Positions 51,051 through 59,827 of a stretch of 64,000 nt of DNA are shown piece by piece. The notes under the pieces are model-generated. The model was not told the DNA's origin, searched no databases, and was given only the letters and a program-made list of their open reading frames with translations. A program made the position numbers and the translations under genes. This stretch comes from G963666535 sp963666535. GTDB taxonomy: Bacteria; Bacillota; Clostridia; Oscillospirales; Oscillospiraceae. The stretch covers positions 3,038,001 to 3,102,000 of the forward strand of contig OY762913.1 of the NCBI GenBank assembly GCA_963666535.1, written 5' to 3'. The stretch's first letter is position 1. The number at the start of each line of letters is the position of its first letter.

Positions 51051-52046
51051 TTACAAATAGCCGTTAATCCCTCTGACCGATACCTCTCCGGAAAATATTG
51101 TCCCCACGCTCCCGTCTCCGTATTCTACGACCAGGGAAAATTCATCATCAATATCTTGGGCAAACGCCTGCACCTCGCCATCCGGTAGGAGAAACTGCAC
51201 CTCACGTCCCAGTGTGACGCAGTCAGCCCGGTAGCGAGCCAAATAAAACTCCTTTTGCCCGGTCAGAAAATCGGCATACATCCTGTCCAGTGCGCGAATG
51301 AGACAGGATGCCACATCTGAACGGCGCACCTGCTTCCCCAACACCATGGAAAGGGATGCCGCAACGCTTCGTACTTCGGGTGCAAAATCCTTTGCCACTT
51401 CATTCACATTTACTCCTATGCCAACCACAACAGAATTCAGCGCGCCGCTTTCTCCTTCGACCTCCATCTCCGTCAGTATCCCACAGATTTTCTTTCCCTC
51501 CAGGATGATATCATTGGTCCATTTGATACCCGGTCGAACGCCGCATGCTTCCTCTATCGCGTTGCAGACGGCCACTGCCGTCCATGCGGTTATGCTCAAG
51601 ATCTGGTTGGGAGCCAATGGTGGGCGAAGCAGCGCGGAAAGATAAAGCCCCTTTCCCTTGGGGGATTGGAACGTACGCCCTTGTCGGCCACGTCCTCCCG
51701 TCTGCTCCTCACTGATGACCACAAGCCCCTCTGCCGTTCCGTCCATCGCTCTCCGCTTGATCTCAAGGTTGGTGGAGTCTACACTGTCCAGACAGACGAT
51801 ATTCCGTCCCAAGATTCCCCCTGCCACAGCGTCGGTGAGTTCTCCGCTCCGAATGCGGTCAGGGGAACTCATCAGCCGGTAACCTTTACGCGGGAAAGAC
51901 GCCACCAGATAGCCCTCCTTTCGAAGGGCCTCGATGCTCTTCCACACAGCGGCCCGGCTGACGCCCAACTGCTGACTGATCACTTGCCCCGACACATAGG
52001 CGTCTCCGCTGTCCTTCAGCAGGGCAAGTACGGCTTCTCGGCTCAT
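51051..52046 (-). CDS. birA: Biotin protein ligase and biotin operon repressor BirA
   Basis: The 331-aa bifunctional protein has an N-terminal winged helix (GQVISQQLGVSRAAVWKSIE) for DNA binding. The ligase core contains DSTNLEIKRRA, EQTGGRGRQGRTFQSPKGKG (biotinyl-AMP loop) and GIKWTNDIILEGKKICGIL, and a C-terminal SH3-like domain follows. It attaches biotin to carboxylase carrier domains and, as biotinyl-AMP-bound dimer, represses biotin genes. It is divergent from bioY. Operators with its expected spacing lie before bioY and before the FliB-like gene. Confidence 0.93.
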   Translation of the reverse strand: MSREAVLALLKDSGDAYVSGQVISQQLGVSRAAVWKSIEALRKEGYLVASFPRKGYRLMSSPDRIRSGELTDAVAGGILGRNIVCLDSVDSTNLEIKRRAMDGTAEGLVVISEEQTGGRGRQGRTFQSPKGKGLYLSALLRPPLAPNQILSITAWTAVAVCNAIEEACGVRPGIKWTNDIILEGKKICGILTEMEVEGESGALNSVVVGIGVNVNEVAKDFAPEVRSVAASLSMVLGKQVRRSDVASCLIRALDRMYADFLTGQKEFYLARYRADCVTLGREVQFLLPDGEVQAFAQDIDDEFSLVVEYGDGSVGTIFSGEVSVRGINGYL

Positions 52047-52219
52047 AGCATAATCTCCCTTTTTCCTTCATTTATAATGGTTGCAATGCGCGCTCAATCT
52101 GTACAATATTATTATGGTAATTATAGCAAATGAGCGGCCGACTGTCAACTTTGTTTGTATTTATGGTTTACTACTATCGGTTTTCTATTTACAACTACAA
52201 AAATGTGTGGTATTGTATA

Positions 52220-52247
52220 GTAAACTATATTTATTTAGGTGGTTTAC
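52220..52247 (+). promoter_or_regulatory. BirA operator of bioY
   Basis: GTAAAC (52220-52225) and GTTTAC (52242-52247), 16 nt apart, overlap the SD region directly before the bioY ATG (52251). The arrangement matches BirA sites in Gram-positive bacteria and is suited to repression. Confidence 0.75.
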
Positions 52248-52250
52248 ATT

Positions 52251-52811
52251 ATGGACAAACGCATTGGGAAAACAAAGCTTCTTGTTCTCGCGGCACTTTT
52301 TGCTGCCCTGACTGCAATCGGGGCCTTTCTGCAGATCCCACTGGGATTCACCTCCATCACCCTTCAATTTTTCTTTACCGCCATGGCGGGGATCCTCCTT
52401 GGCGCAAGGTATGGAGCGCTGTCCCAGCTGTGCTATGTGGCACTGGGGCTGATTGGTCTGCCAATCTTTACCCAGGGTGGCGGTCTGGGATATCTGCTGA
52501 AGCCCAGCTGCGGCTTTTTGTTTGGACTGATTGCCGCGGCGTGGGTGATCGGCCTGTTAACCCAAAACGCATGGAGCACCCGCCACCCATCTCTGCGCAT
52601 CGCGCTTGCCTGTCTGGCCGGCTCAGCTACCCTCTACTTGTTTGGCGTTCCCTATATGTATGTGATTTTAAACTTTTATATGGACAAAGCGCTTTCCTTT
52701 GGAGCGGTCCTGGTGTCCGGCATGCTGGTCTTTCTTCCGGGGGACGCGGTGAAGATCGCATTTACGGTGGCGCTGTCCCGGCCGCTTCACCAGGCCCTGT
52801 CCCGCTTGTAA
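52251..52811 (+). CDS. bioY: Biotin transporter BioY (ECF S component)
   Basis: ATG 52251 with AGGTGG is preferred to a GTG four codons upstream, giving 186 aa. It has six predicted membrane segments with BioY signatures: IGAFLQIPLGFTSITLQFFF, LLGARYGALSQLCYVALGLI, GLPIFTQGGGLGYLLKPSCG. It imports biotin, alone or with shared EcfAT. The upstream BirA operator indicates repression when biotin is plentiful. Confidence 0.93.
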   Translation: MDKRIGKTKLLVLAALFAALTAIGAFLQIPLGFTSITLQFFFTAMAGILLGARYGALSQLCYVALGLIGLPIFTQGGGLGYLLKPSCGFLFGLIAAAWVIGLLTQNAWSTRHPSLRIALACLAGSATLYLFGVPYMYVILNFYMDKALSFGAVLVSGMLVFLPGDAVKIAFTVALSRPLHQALSRL

Positions 52812-52881
52812 TTCTGTTCCCGCATTTTTGGCATAGTCGTCCGCCCTGTCCCATATATATGGGCAGAAGGGGTGAACGCAT

Positions 52882-53166
52882 ATGCCGTACGAGGGGAAAT
52901 TTGGTGCTGAGGCGATCCATCATGTCATTTTAGAGGGACGAGAACATTTATCCGTTTCGGGTGTAGAGGATGTAGAGAGCTTTGATGAAAGCACCATCGT
53001 CATGGTTACCGCCCAGGGTTCGCTGGTGGTGCGGGGCGAGGGGCTGCACATTGAGCGGCTCAGCCTGGACGGCGGCGATCTCAAGGTGGAGGGAAACGTG
53101 GATTCTATCACCTATGAAGACGCCGGTCGGGAAAAGGGCGGCTTCCTCTCACGGTTACTAGGCTGA
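52882..53166 (+). CDS. yabP: Sporulation protein YabP
   Basis: The 94-aa protein contains HHVILEGREHLSVSGVEDVE, SFDESTIVMVTAQGSLVVRG, GLHIERLSLDGGDLKVEGNV, the full YabP pattern. YabP is required for normal cortex/coat formation in the mother cell. It directly precedes yabQ (1-nt gap), the conserved yabP-yabQ-divIC order of endospore formers. This supports a spore-forming host. Confidence 0.9.
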   Translation: MPYEGKFGAEAIHHVILEGREHLSVSGVEDVESFDESTIVMVTAQGSLVVRGEGLHIERLSLDGGDLKVEGNVDSITYEDAGREKGGFLSRLLG

Positions 53167-53167
53167 T

Positions 53168-53854
53168 ATGGAGGTCTCTATCACCGGGCAGGCCGCGGCG
53201 TTCGGCGGAGCTTTTGTCATCGGGGTCGCAACTGGCATCCTGTACGACATGTTCCGAACACTTCGGTTCCGCCTGCGCCGCCCGGCCGTCAGCGCCGTAC
53301 TGGATCTGCTCTTCTGGATCTGCCTGACTGTGGCTCTGTTTTTCTGGAGTCTCAAGGCAAACGGGGGAAACGTACGCCTGTATACCGTGTTTTCCATTCT
53401 TTTGGGCGGCACGGGCTACTTTCTGTTCCTCAGCCGCTTTTTTCTAAAAATTGACTACTTCTTCGCGGATGTCTTCACTTTTTTCTGGTCGCTATTCAAA
53501 CGGCCGCTTCTGTTTTGTATGCGCCTTTCCAAAAAAATTTGCAAAAGCGCAAAAAAAGCCTTCCATTCCGTAGGGATATGGTATAAAATAAGACAGATAA
53601 CCAAGGAAGTGAACGATAAGATCCGCCGCCATCACAAGCGGCTCCCCGGAGGTGTCGGCAGTGAGGACCAAAAAAGCAAGCTTTCTGACAAAAATTGTTG
53701 TGCTGGCCATTTTGATTTACCTGTCTACCACACTGCTGAGTTTACGCAGCCAGATTCAGAGTGCACAGACCGAGGTAGATGCTCTGAACACACAGGCCGA
53801 CGCTCAGGCACAGGAAAACGCAGAGCTGTCCGACGCCGTGACAAACTCCGATAA
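53168..53854 (+). CDS. yabQ: Spore cortex protein YabQ (C-terminus overlaps divIC)
   Basis: The protein is 228 aa, close to YabQ length. It has about four N-terminal membrane segments (FGGAFVIGVATGILYDMFRT, AVLDLLFWICLTVALFFW, VFSILLGGTGYFLFLSRFFL) and a basic tail (KKICKSAKKAF). It is needed for spore cortex formation. The last about 65 residues are encoded on top of divIC in another frame and look non-homologous (many Cys/Arg). The normal stop was therefore probably lost by a frameshift near 53650. It follows yabP directly. Confidence 0.85.
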   Translation: MEVSITGQAAAFGGAFVIGVATGILYDMFRTLRFRLRRPAVSAVLDLLFWICLTVALFFWSLKANGGNVRLYTVFSILLGGTGYFLFLSRFFLKIDYFFADVFTFFWSLFKRPLLFCMRLSKKICKSAKKAFHSVGIWYKIRQITKEVNDKIRRHHKRLPGGVGSEDQKSKLSDKNCCAGHFDLPVYHTAEFTQPDSECTDRGRCSEHTGRRSGTGKRRAVRRRDKLR

Positions 53855-53936
53855 CCCTGAGGTTTTGGAGCGCGTGGCCCGGGAAAAAGGCTTTGTGATT
53901 TCCGGTGAGCAGATTCTTATCGATGTGTCCAATTGA
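53661..53936 (+). CDS. divIC: Cell-division protein, DivIC/FtsB family
   Basis: The most likely start is GTG 53661 (SD GGAGG, 8 nt), giving 91 aa. It is a short bitopic membrane protein: cytosolic basic N-terminus (RTKKASFLTK), one membrane helix (IVVLAILIYLSTTLLSL), then a coiled coil (QIQSAQTEVDALNTQADAQA). The end ERVAREKGFVISGEQILIDV is typical of DivIC/FtsB. It is part of the divisome. It overlaps yabQ by about 190 nt. Confidence 0.88.
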   Translation: MRTKKASFLTKIVVLAILIYLSTTLLSLRSQIQSAQTEVDALNTQADAQAQENAELSDAVTNSDNPEVLERVAREKGFVISGEQILIDVSN

Positions 53937-53984
53937 TTTCATTTTCTGGGCCGCAATTTTGCAAGGAGGAAATATCTGTCGCTT

Positions 53985-54524
53985 ATGGAGTTCGGTGTTG
54001 GTTCGATTGTAGATGGTAAGGTTACCGGTATCACAAAGTTTGGCGCATTCATTGCGCTGCCTGAGGGAAAATCCGGCCTTGTCCACATTTCTGAAATCGC
54101 ATATTCTTATGTCAATGAAGTCTCTGATTTTCTAACAGAGGGGCAGGATGTCACGGTGAAGGTCATTGGAATTGATGACGCTAACCGTATTAACCTGTCC
54201 ATAAAAAAGGCGCAAGCGCCCCCACCCCGTCCTGCAGGGCGCCCCATGGGCAGTCCACGCCCCGCACCTTCGGGCGACAACAGAACTGGCAGCTTCCACC
54301 CCGCAGGCGGCTCACCCCGTCCCGCAGGTGCCGGTGGGCGTTCCGGTGGTGGCGGCTATCGCAGCGGCAACAGCTATATGCCCCGTCAAACCGCGCCGAA
54401 GGAACCTGCGGATTTTGAGGATCGGCTGAAGCAGTTTATGCAGTCGTCGGACAGCAAGCTATCTGAGATGCGCTATCTGGAAAAAAAGGGCAGTTCCCGC
54501 CGCGGCGGCGGTCACAGTAAATAA
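53985..54524 (+). CDS. yabR: S1 RNA-binding domain protein, YabR-like
   Basis: One S1 domain occupies residues about 1-75 (GVGSIVDGKVTGITKFGAFI, SGLVHISEIAYSYVNEVSDF, VTVKVIGIDDANRINLSIKK). A Pro/Gly/Arg-rich disordered linker (RPAGRPMGSPRP) and a basic C-terminal helix (FEDRLKQFMQSSDSKLSEMR) follow. The ATG at 53985 is 15 nt from AAGGAGG, which is long. A CTG three codons earlier (53976) has ideal spacing and may be the true start. It probably binds RNA or ribosomes, and lies downstream of divIC as in other Firmicutes. Confidence 0.88.
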   Translation: MEFGVGSIVDGKVTGITKFGAFIALPEGKSGLVHISEIAYSYVNEVSDFLTEGQDVTVKVIGIDDANRINLSIKKAQAPPPRPAGRPMGSPRPAPSGDNRTGSFHPAGGSPRPAGAGGRSGGGGYRSGNSYMPRQTAPKEPADFEDRLKQFMQSSDSKLSEMRYLEKKGSSRRGGGHSK

Positions 54525-54533
54525 GATACATTT

Positions 54534-54561
54534 GATTGCGCAGTCATTCGGCTGCGCAATC
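54534..54561 (+). terminator. Terminator after yabR
   Basis: A perfect 10-bp inverted repeat (54534-54543 with 54552-54561) is followed by TCTATCTTTGTCG. Confidence 0.65.
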
Positions 54562-54601
54562 TCTATCTTTGTCGTTTTTCTCCGCCGCAGGGCAAAAAAG
54601 A

Positions 54602-54624
54602 GCGCCCCCGTTATCAGGGGGCGC
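54602..54624 (-). terminator. Terminator oriented to the minus strand
   Basis: A perfect 8-bp GC stem (54602-54609 with 54617-54624) is followed by CTCTTTTTTG on the minus strand. No minus-strand gene lies upstream of it within the window, so it probably blocks antisense transcription from the amidohydrolase region. Confidence 0.5.
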
Positions 54625-54760
54625 AAGCATGAGATGCGAGGGAGAATGGAATGAATACAGCAGATCATGACGTCCTCATGGGGTAACCTGCAAAACCAGA
54701 ATACCCCAATTACTGCACGGATGTCAATGAGAGCTTTTGTCGAAGGAAGGCGAACTCCCC

Positions 54761-55921
54761 ATGATGATTAAAAACGGAACCGTCCTCACGATGGACGGAC
54801 CGCCGATTGCCGACGGTTTTGTAGCGGTGGAAAACGGGAAAATTACTGCGGTCGGATCTGCGGCACAGCTTCCGGGTCATGTTTCGGGCCCAGTTTTGGA
54901 CGCTGAAGGCGGCTACATCCTGCCCGGCTTTGTGGATGCCCACAGCCACCTTGGCATGTACGGGAACGCCCAGGGTTTCGAGGGCGACGACGGCAACGAA
55001 GCGACCGATCCATGTACCCCTCAAATGCGGGCCTTAGATGCGGTGAACCCGCTGGACCGCTGTTTTGAAGAGGCCCGACTTGCCGGTGTGACCACTGTGA
55101 TCACTGGCCCGGGCAGTGCCAACCCCATCAGTGGCCAGCTTATGGCAATTAAGACCGTTGGCCGCTGGGTAGACGACATGACGGTTCTGGCCCCTGCCGC
55201 CATGAAGCTGGCTTTGGGAGAAAATCCCAAAGTTGTCTACAACGAGCGGCATGAAACCCCCACCACCCGCATGGCCACCGCCGCCATCATCCGGGAAAAC
55301 CTGCGCAAAGCGGTGGAATACGCAGAAAACCTCCGCCGAGCTGAGGAGGATGAGGACGCGGACAAGCCAGATTATGACGCCAAGCTGGAAGCATTGCTTC
55401 CCGTGGTGACAAGCGCGCTTCCCGTCCACTTTCACGCCCATCGGGCGGACGACATTGCCACCGCCGTTCGCATCGCCAAGGAGTTTCACCTAAACTATGT
55501 CATCGTACACGGTACGGAAGGCCATCTGGTTGCCGACATTTTAGCCCGGGAAGGTGCGGCTGTCATCACCGGGCCATGCCTGGGTGACCGCTCGAAACCG
55601 GAACTGGCAGGTATGACTTTAGAAAATCCCGCCCTTCTTTCCCGGGCGGGCGTGAAGGTCGCCATCTGCACCGACCACCCGGAGACCCCGATTCAGTATC
55701 TTCCATTATGCGCGGCCATGGCAGTGAAGGCCGGTATGGACCCTATGGACGCCCTGTCCGCCATCACAAAAAGCGCGGCCGAAATTGCAGGAATTGCAGA
55801 CCGGGTGGGTTCCCTCTCCGTAGGCAAGGACGCTGACATCGTGGTCATGAGCGGCCCGCCGCTGGCGTTGGAGAGCCGTGTGCTGGCAGTGATCATCAAC
55901 GGAAGGCAGGTCACACAATGA
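54761..55921 (+). CDS. Metal-dependent amidohydrolase
   Basis: ATG 54761 (or 54764) follows AAGGAAGG, giving about 386 aa. It has the amidohydrolase fold: an N-terminal beta-sandwich part (IKNGTVLTMDGPPIADGFVA), the metal site VDAHSHLGMYG (HxH), VHFHAHRADDI (second His group), NYVIVHGTEGHLV, and CTDHPETPIQYLPL with the catalytic Asp. The C-terminal GSLSVGKDADIVVMSGPPL is typical of imidazolonepropionase-like and cytosine deaminase-like members. The substrate is not assignable. It overlaps the fumarase gene by ATGA, so the two are cotranscribed. Confidence 0.85.
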   Translation: MMIKNGTVLTMDGPPIADGFVAVENGKITAVGSAAQLPGHVSGPVLDAEGGYILPGFVDAHSHLGMYGNAQGFEGDDGNEATDPCTPQMRALDAVNPLDRCFEEARLAGVTTVITGPGSANPISGQLMAIKTVGRWVDDMTVLAPAAMKLALGENPKVVYNERHETPTTRMATAAIIRENLRKAVEYAENLRRAEEDEDADKPDYDAKLEALLPVVTSALPVHFHAHRADDIATAVRIAKEFHLNYVIVHGTEGHLVADILAREGAAVITGPCLGDRSKPELAGMTLENPALLSRAGVKVAICTDHPETPIQYLPLCAAMAVKAGMDPMDALSAITKSAAEIAGIADRVGSLSVGKDADIVVMSGPPLALESRVLAVIINGRQVTQ

Positions 55922-56760
55922 GAGAGATCAGGTACGCAGACATTGTATCTGCGGTACGGACCCTGTGCATTACAGCAAACACCACACTGACCCCGGACCT
56001 ATGCGCCGCGATTGAGGGCGCACGGACGCAGGAGGCTTCTCCCGTCGGACAGGCCATTTTGGGTGATCTGGTGGAAAACTTCACTTTCGCGGGCAGCCGC
56101 GGCCTTCCCATCTGTCAGGACACCGGCATGGCCGTAATATTCTGTGAATTGGGGCAAGACGTCCGCATCACCGGCGGGCTGTTGTCCGACGCTGTAAACG
56201 AGGGCGTAGCCAGGGGCTATCTCGATGGACATCTGCGCTGTTCGGTGGTGGAGGACCCGCTCCGCCGGGTGAATACTGACGACAACACCCCCGCTATTCT
56301 CCACCTGAGACTGGTTGCCGGTGATCGGCTGGACCTCACGGTAGCGCCCAAGGGCTTTGGCAGCGAAAACATGACCAGTATGAAACTGTTCACCCCCTCT
56401 GCGACCCGGGAGGACATTATCAATTTTATTGTTACATCTGTGGAAGCGGCAGGTTCCAACCCCTGTCCCCCTGTGGTGGTAGGCGTTGGACTGGGCGGCA
56501 CCTCTGAACTGGCAGCTTTGCAGGCAAAGCGAGCCCTGCTGCGCCCGCTGGATCAGCACAACCCTGATGGGTTCTACGCTGAAATGGAAGCAGAGGCGCT
56601 GGAGAAGATTAATCGGCTTGGCATTGGCCCCCAGGGGCTGGGCGGCAGCACCACGGCCCTGTCCGTCTGCATTCTCCCCTATCCCACCCACATTGCAGGG
56701 CTTCCCTGCGTGGTGAACTTGGGCTGCCATGTGACGCGGCATGCTAATATGACGCTGTGA
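55918..56760 (+). CDS. Class I fumarate hydratase alpha subunit
   Basis: The 280-aa protein matches the alpha (N-terminal) subunit of two-subunit class I hydro-lyases (fumarase/tartrate dehydratase): GLPICQDTGMAVIFCELGQD, GFGSENMTSMKLFTPSAT, VVVGVGLGGTSELAALQAKR, GPQGLGGSTTALSV. Cysteines in PICQDTG, NLGCH and the NPCPPV region ligate a 4Fe-4S cluster. The beta subunit, needed for activity, does not follow; instead a terminator comes next. The beta gene may lie elsewhere. Confidence 0.88.
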   Translation: MREIRYADIVSAVRTLCITANTTLTPDLCAAIEGARTQEASPVGQAILGDLVENFTFAGSRGLPICQDTGMAVIFCELGQDVRITGGLLSDAVNEGVARGYLDGHLRCSVVEDPLRRVNTDDNTPAILHLRLVAGDRLDLTVAPKGFGSENMTSMKLFTPSATREDIINFIVTSVEAAGSNPCPPVVVGVGLGGTSELAALQAKRALLRPLDQHNPDGFYAEMEAEALEKINRLGIGPQGLGGSTTALSVCILPYPTHIAGLPCVVNLGCHVTRHANMTL

Positions 56761-56791
56761 TAGAACTTGCCAGTCGGCACTCCACAAATTG

Positions 56792-56836
56792 CACCCCCAA
56801 AGCTGAACGCATACTATGCTGTCAACTTTGGGGGTG
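56792..56836 (+). terminator. Terminator after the fumarase alpha gene
   Basis: An 11-bp perfect stem (56792-56802 with 56826-56836) is followed by TTTTTGCG. Confidence 0.8.
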
Positions 56837-57028
56837 TTTTTGCGATCAAGCAGGGATACTTTGCGCCATAAGGAACAGCAGCTTCTTATGACTTTTTCAT
56901 GTGTCTTTCCATTTTCCCGCAGATTCGTGTCAAAAGCGCCGGACGATACCATGCGGATTGGGGGTTGAAAAAGCGCGCTGCACTCCCTATACTGATAAGG
57001 AGAACCGCAGAAGGGAGGCCAGACTGGG

Positions 57029-58060
57029 ATGAAAGGTATTTTTGCCAGCATAGCTGCCGTTATCACGCTAAGCCTGCTGGCTGGCTGCGGCAATATGGCG
57101 GAAAGCTCCACCACTATTTTCGCTATGGATACTGTGATGACGCTGACCGCTTACGGCGACAACGGAGAGGCTGCGGTGAGTACCGCCACTGTCCGAATCA
57201 ACGAGCTGGACACGCTTCTGTCCACTAACCGGGAAAGCAGCCAGGTGTGGGCCATTAACCACAGCAACGGCACACCAACAGCGTTATCCTCTGACACTGG
57301 CTTAATCCTACAGCAGGCGCAGGCGCTGGGTGGCGCAACCGGCGGTGCACTGGATATTACCATCTACCCGGTGGTCAAGGCGTGGGGCTTCACCACCGGA
57401 GACTACACCGTTCCCGCCGCCGACCAGCTTGCCGCACTTTTGGATAAGGTGAATTATGCCGCCGTCAGCTATGACCCCGCGGCTAACACGGTTTCCCTTC
57501 CCAGCGATATGGAACTGGATTTGGGCGCTGTCGCCAAGGGCTACACAGGAGACGCGGTGGCGGCGGTATTCGCGGAATGCGGCGTTACTTCCGGCGTTGC
57601 CAATCTGGGTGGCAACATTCGCACCATCGGCACGAAACCCAACGGGGATCTTTGGAGCATTGGCATCCAGGACCCGGAGGACGAGAGCGCCTATTTTGGT
57701 GTGCTCTCGGTGGCTGACTGCTCGGTGGTCACCTCCGGTAGCTATGAGCGCTACTTCCAGCAGGATGGTCAAACATACTGGCACATTCTGAATCCGGCCA
57801 CCGGCTATCCCGCGGACAGCGGACTGATTTCAGTGACCATCGTGGGGGAAAACGGAACCCTGTGCGACGGACTTTCCACGGCTTTGTTTGTCATGGGGCT
57901 AGATGGCGCCACAGCATATTGGCGGGAAAATGGCGGTTTCGACATGGTGCTGATGACAAAGGAGAGAGACGTTTGGATCACTGCGGGCCTTTTTGACAGT
58001 GCGTTTCATCTCTCCGACGGATATGACGATCTGACCGTGCAGGAGATTTCGCAAACCTGA
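57029..58060 (+). CDS. apbE: FAD:protein FMN transferase ApbE (lipoprotein)
   Basis: The 343-aa protein carries a lipoprotein signal (LSLLAGCGN, lipid-bearing Cys20) and is therefore on the outer face of the membrane. The ApbE core follows: AMDTVMTLTAYG, GGALDITIYPVVKAWGF, MELDLGAVAKGYTGDAVAAV, GVANLGGNIRTIGTKPNG, WHILNPATGYPADSGLISVT, CDGLSTALFVMG. It transfers FMN from FAD to Ser/Thr of flavoproteins such as Rnf or Nqr subunits. The SD is GAAGGGAGG. It is flanked by terminators and is monocistronic. Confidence 0.93.
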   Translation: MKGIFASIAAVITLSLLAGCGNMAESSTTIFAMDTVMTLTAYGDNGEAAVSTATVRINELDTLLSTNRESSQVWAINHSNGTPTALSSDTGLILQQAQALGGATGGALDITIYPVVKAWGFTTGDYTVPAADQLAALLDKVNYAAVSYDPAANTVSLPSDMELDLGAVAKGYTGDAVAAVFAECGVTSGVANLGGNIRTIGTKPNGDLWSIGIQDPEDESAYFGVLSVADCSVVTSGSYERYFQQDGQTYWHILNPATGYPADSGLISVTIVGENGTLCDGLSTALFVMGLDGATAYWRENGGFDMVLMTKERDVWITAGLFDSAFHLSDGYDDLTVQEISQT

Positions 58061-58106
58061 ACGCGGCCGTCCACCCACAAGGCCGGTTCACACACGACCA
58101 CAAGCA

Positions 58107-58140
58107 AAAAGCAGGCTGGCCCGTAGGCCAGCCTGCTTTT
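58107..58140. terminator. Bidirectional terminator between apbE and groL
   Basis: A perfect 14-bp inverted repeat (58107-58120 with 58127-58140) is followed by TTTTATTTGG and preceded by A's, between convergent genes. Confidence 0.85.
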
Positions 58141-58192
58141 ATTTGGATCGTTACGGTTTGCTGTGCCGCCGCGCACGGCAGTTTAGCGCTTC

Positions 58193-59827
58193 TTAGTACA
58201 TGCCGCCCATGCCGCCCATGTCGGGTGCGGCAGCTGCGGCAGTGGGAGGTTCGGGCTTGTCGGCTACCAGAGATTCGGTGGTCAGCAGCACGCCGGCAAT
58301 GGACGCAGCGTTCTCCAGCGCGGAACGAGTCACCTTGGTGGGGTCCACAATGCCGGACTCGACCATGTCGCAGTAGGTCTCATGATAGGCATCAAAGCCA
58401 TAGCCCTTCTTGCCGGAATCTTTGACCTTTTCCAGCACCACAGAGCCGTCTACGCCGGCGTTGGCAGCGATCTGCTTCATGGGCTCGGTCAGGGCCTTGG
58501 CCACGATACGAACACCGGTCTTCTCATCGCCCTCCACAGTGGGAATCAGCTTTTCCACTGCGGCAATGGCATTGACATAGGCGGTGCCGCCACCAGCCAC
58601 GATGCCTTCTTCCACTGCGGCGCGGGTTGCGTTGAGGGCATCCTCCATGCGCAGTTTCTTTTCCTTCATTTCGATCTCGGTGGCAGCGCCGACCTTGATG
58701 ACAGCTACGCCGCCAGACAGCTTTGCCAGACGCTCCTGATACTTCTCTTTGTCATACTCGGAGGTCGTGCTCTCAATCAGACCCTTGATCTGCTCCACCC
58801 GTGCCTTGATATTGGCGGGGCTGCCCGCACCGTCAACGATGACGGTGTTCTCCTTGGTGACCTTGACCTGACGGGCGGTGCCCAGCTGGTCAAGCGTGGC
58901 GTCGGCAAGCTCCAGGCCGACCTCCTCGGAAATCACGGTGCCTCCGGTGAGAATGGCGATATCCTGCAGCATATCCTTGCGGCGGTCGCCAAAGCCGGGG
59001 GCCTTGACGCACACCACGTTCAGGGTGCCGCGCAGACGGTTGACGATCAGCGTGGAAAGAGCCTCGCCCTCAATGTCCTCCGCAATGATAACCAGCTTCT
59101 TGCCGGTCTTCACCACCTGCTCCAGCAGGGGCAGCAGTTCCTGAATCGAGGAGATTTTCTTGTCGGTGATGAGGATGATGGCGTCGTCCAGCACGGCCTC
59201 CATCTTCTCGGCATCGGTAACCATGTAGGGAGTCACATAGCCGCGGTCAAACATCATGCCCTCTACCACCTCGCTGTAAGTCTCGGCGGTTTTGGACTCC
59301 TCCACGGTAATCACACCGTCGTGGCCAACCTTCTCCATAGCCTCGGCGATCAGTTTACCGATCTCGTCATCGCCAGAGGAAATCGCGCCGACGCGGGCAA
59401 TATCAGCGGTGCCGCTGACGGGCTTGGAATTCTTCTTAATTTCCTCAATGGCGGCACCTGCTGCCTTGGCAATGCCCTTTTTCATGATCATGGGATTGGC
59501 TCCGGCGGCCAGATTCTTCAGGCCCTCGCGGATGATGGCCTGGGCCAGCAGCGTGGCGGTGGTGGTGCCGTCGCCGGCAACATCGTTGGTCTTGGTGGCA
59601 ACTTCCTTCACCAGCTGAGCACCCATATTTTCAAACGGGTCCTCCAGTACAACCTCCTTGGCAATGGTCACACCGTCATTGGTGATGAGCGGAGATCCAT
59701 ATTTCTTGTCCAGCACCACGTTCCGACCCTTGGGCCCCATGGTGATTTTAACGGTATCAGCCAGCTGATTGACGCCGCGCTCCAGCGCGCGGCGGGCCTC
59801 CTCGCCGTAGCAAATAATTTTAGCCAT
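58193..59827 (-). CDS. groL: Chaperonin GroEL (60 kDa)
   Basis: The 544-aa protein aligns over the full length of GroEL. Features are KITMGPKGRNVVLDKKYGSP, DGVTIAKE, GDGTTTATLLAQAI (nucleotide site), VVEGMMFDRGYVTPYMVTD, the apical domain, GGGTAYVNA, and the usual Gly-Met-rich tail (DMGGMGGMY). It forms the folding cage with GroES. It lies downstream of groS in one operon under a CIRCE operator. The start has a TTGGAGGTAAT SD. Confidence 0.97.
   Translation of the reverse strand: MAKIICYGEEARRALERGVNQLADTVKITMGPKGRNVVLDKKYGSPLITNDGVTIAKEVVLEDPFENMGAQLVKEVATKTNDVAGDGTTTATLLAQAIIREGLKNLAAGANPMIMKKGIAKAAGAAIEEIKKNSKPVSGTADIARVGAISSGDDEIGKLIAEAMEKVGHDGVITVEESKTAETYSEVVEGMMFDRGYVTPYMVTDAEKMEAVLDDAIILITDKKISSIQELLPLLEQVVKTGKKLVIIAEDIEGEALSTLIVNRLRGTLNVVCVKAPGFGDRRKDMLQDIAILTGGTVISEEVGLELADATLDQLGTARQVKVTKENTVIVDGAGSPANIKARVEQIKGLIESTTSEYDKEKYQERLAKLSGGVAVIKVGAATEIEMKEKKLRMEDALNATRAAVEEGIVAGGGTAYVNAIAAVEKLIPTVEGDEKTGVRIVAKALTEPMKQIAANAGVDGSVVLEKVKDSGKKGYGFDAYHETYCDMVESGIVDPTKVTRSALENAASIAGVLLTTESLVADKPEPPTAAAAAPDMGGMGGMY

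Noticed and set aside
55999..57114. 371-codon minus-strand ORF opposite the fumarase gene
   Set aside because: Mirror frame of a clear gene, crossing the terminator; no homology-like features.
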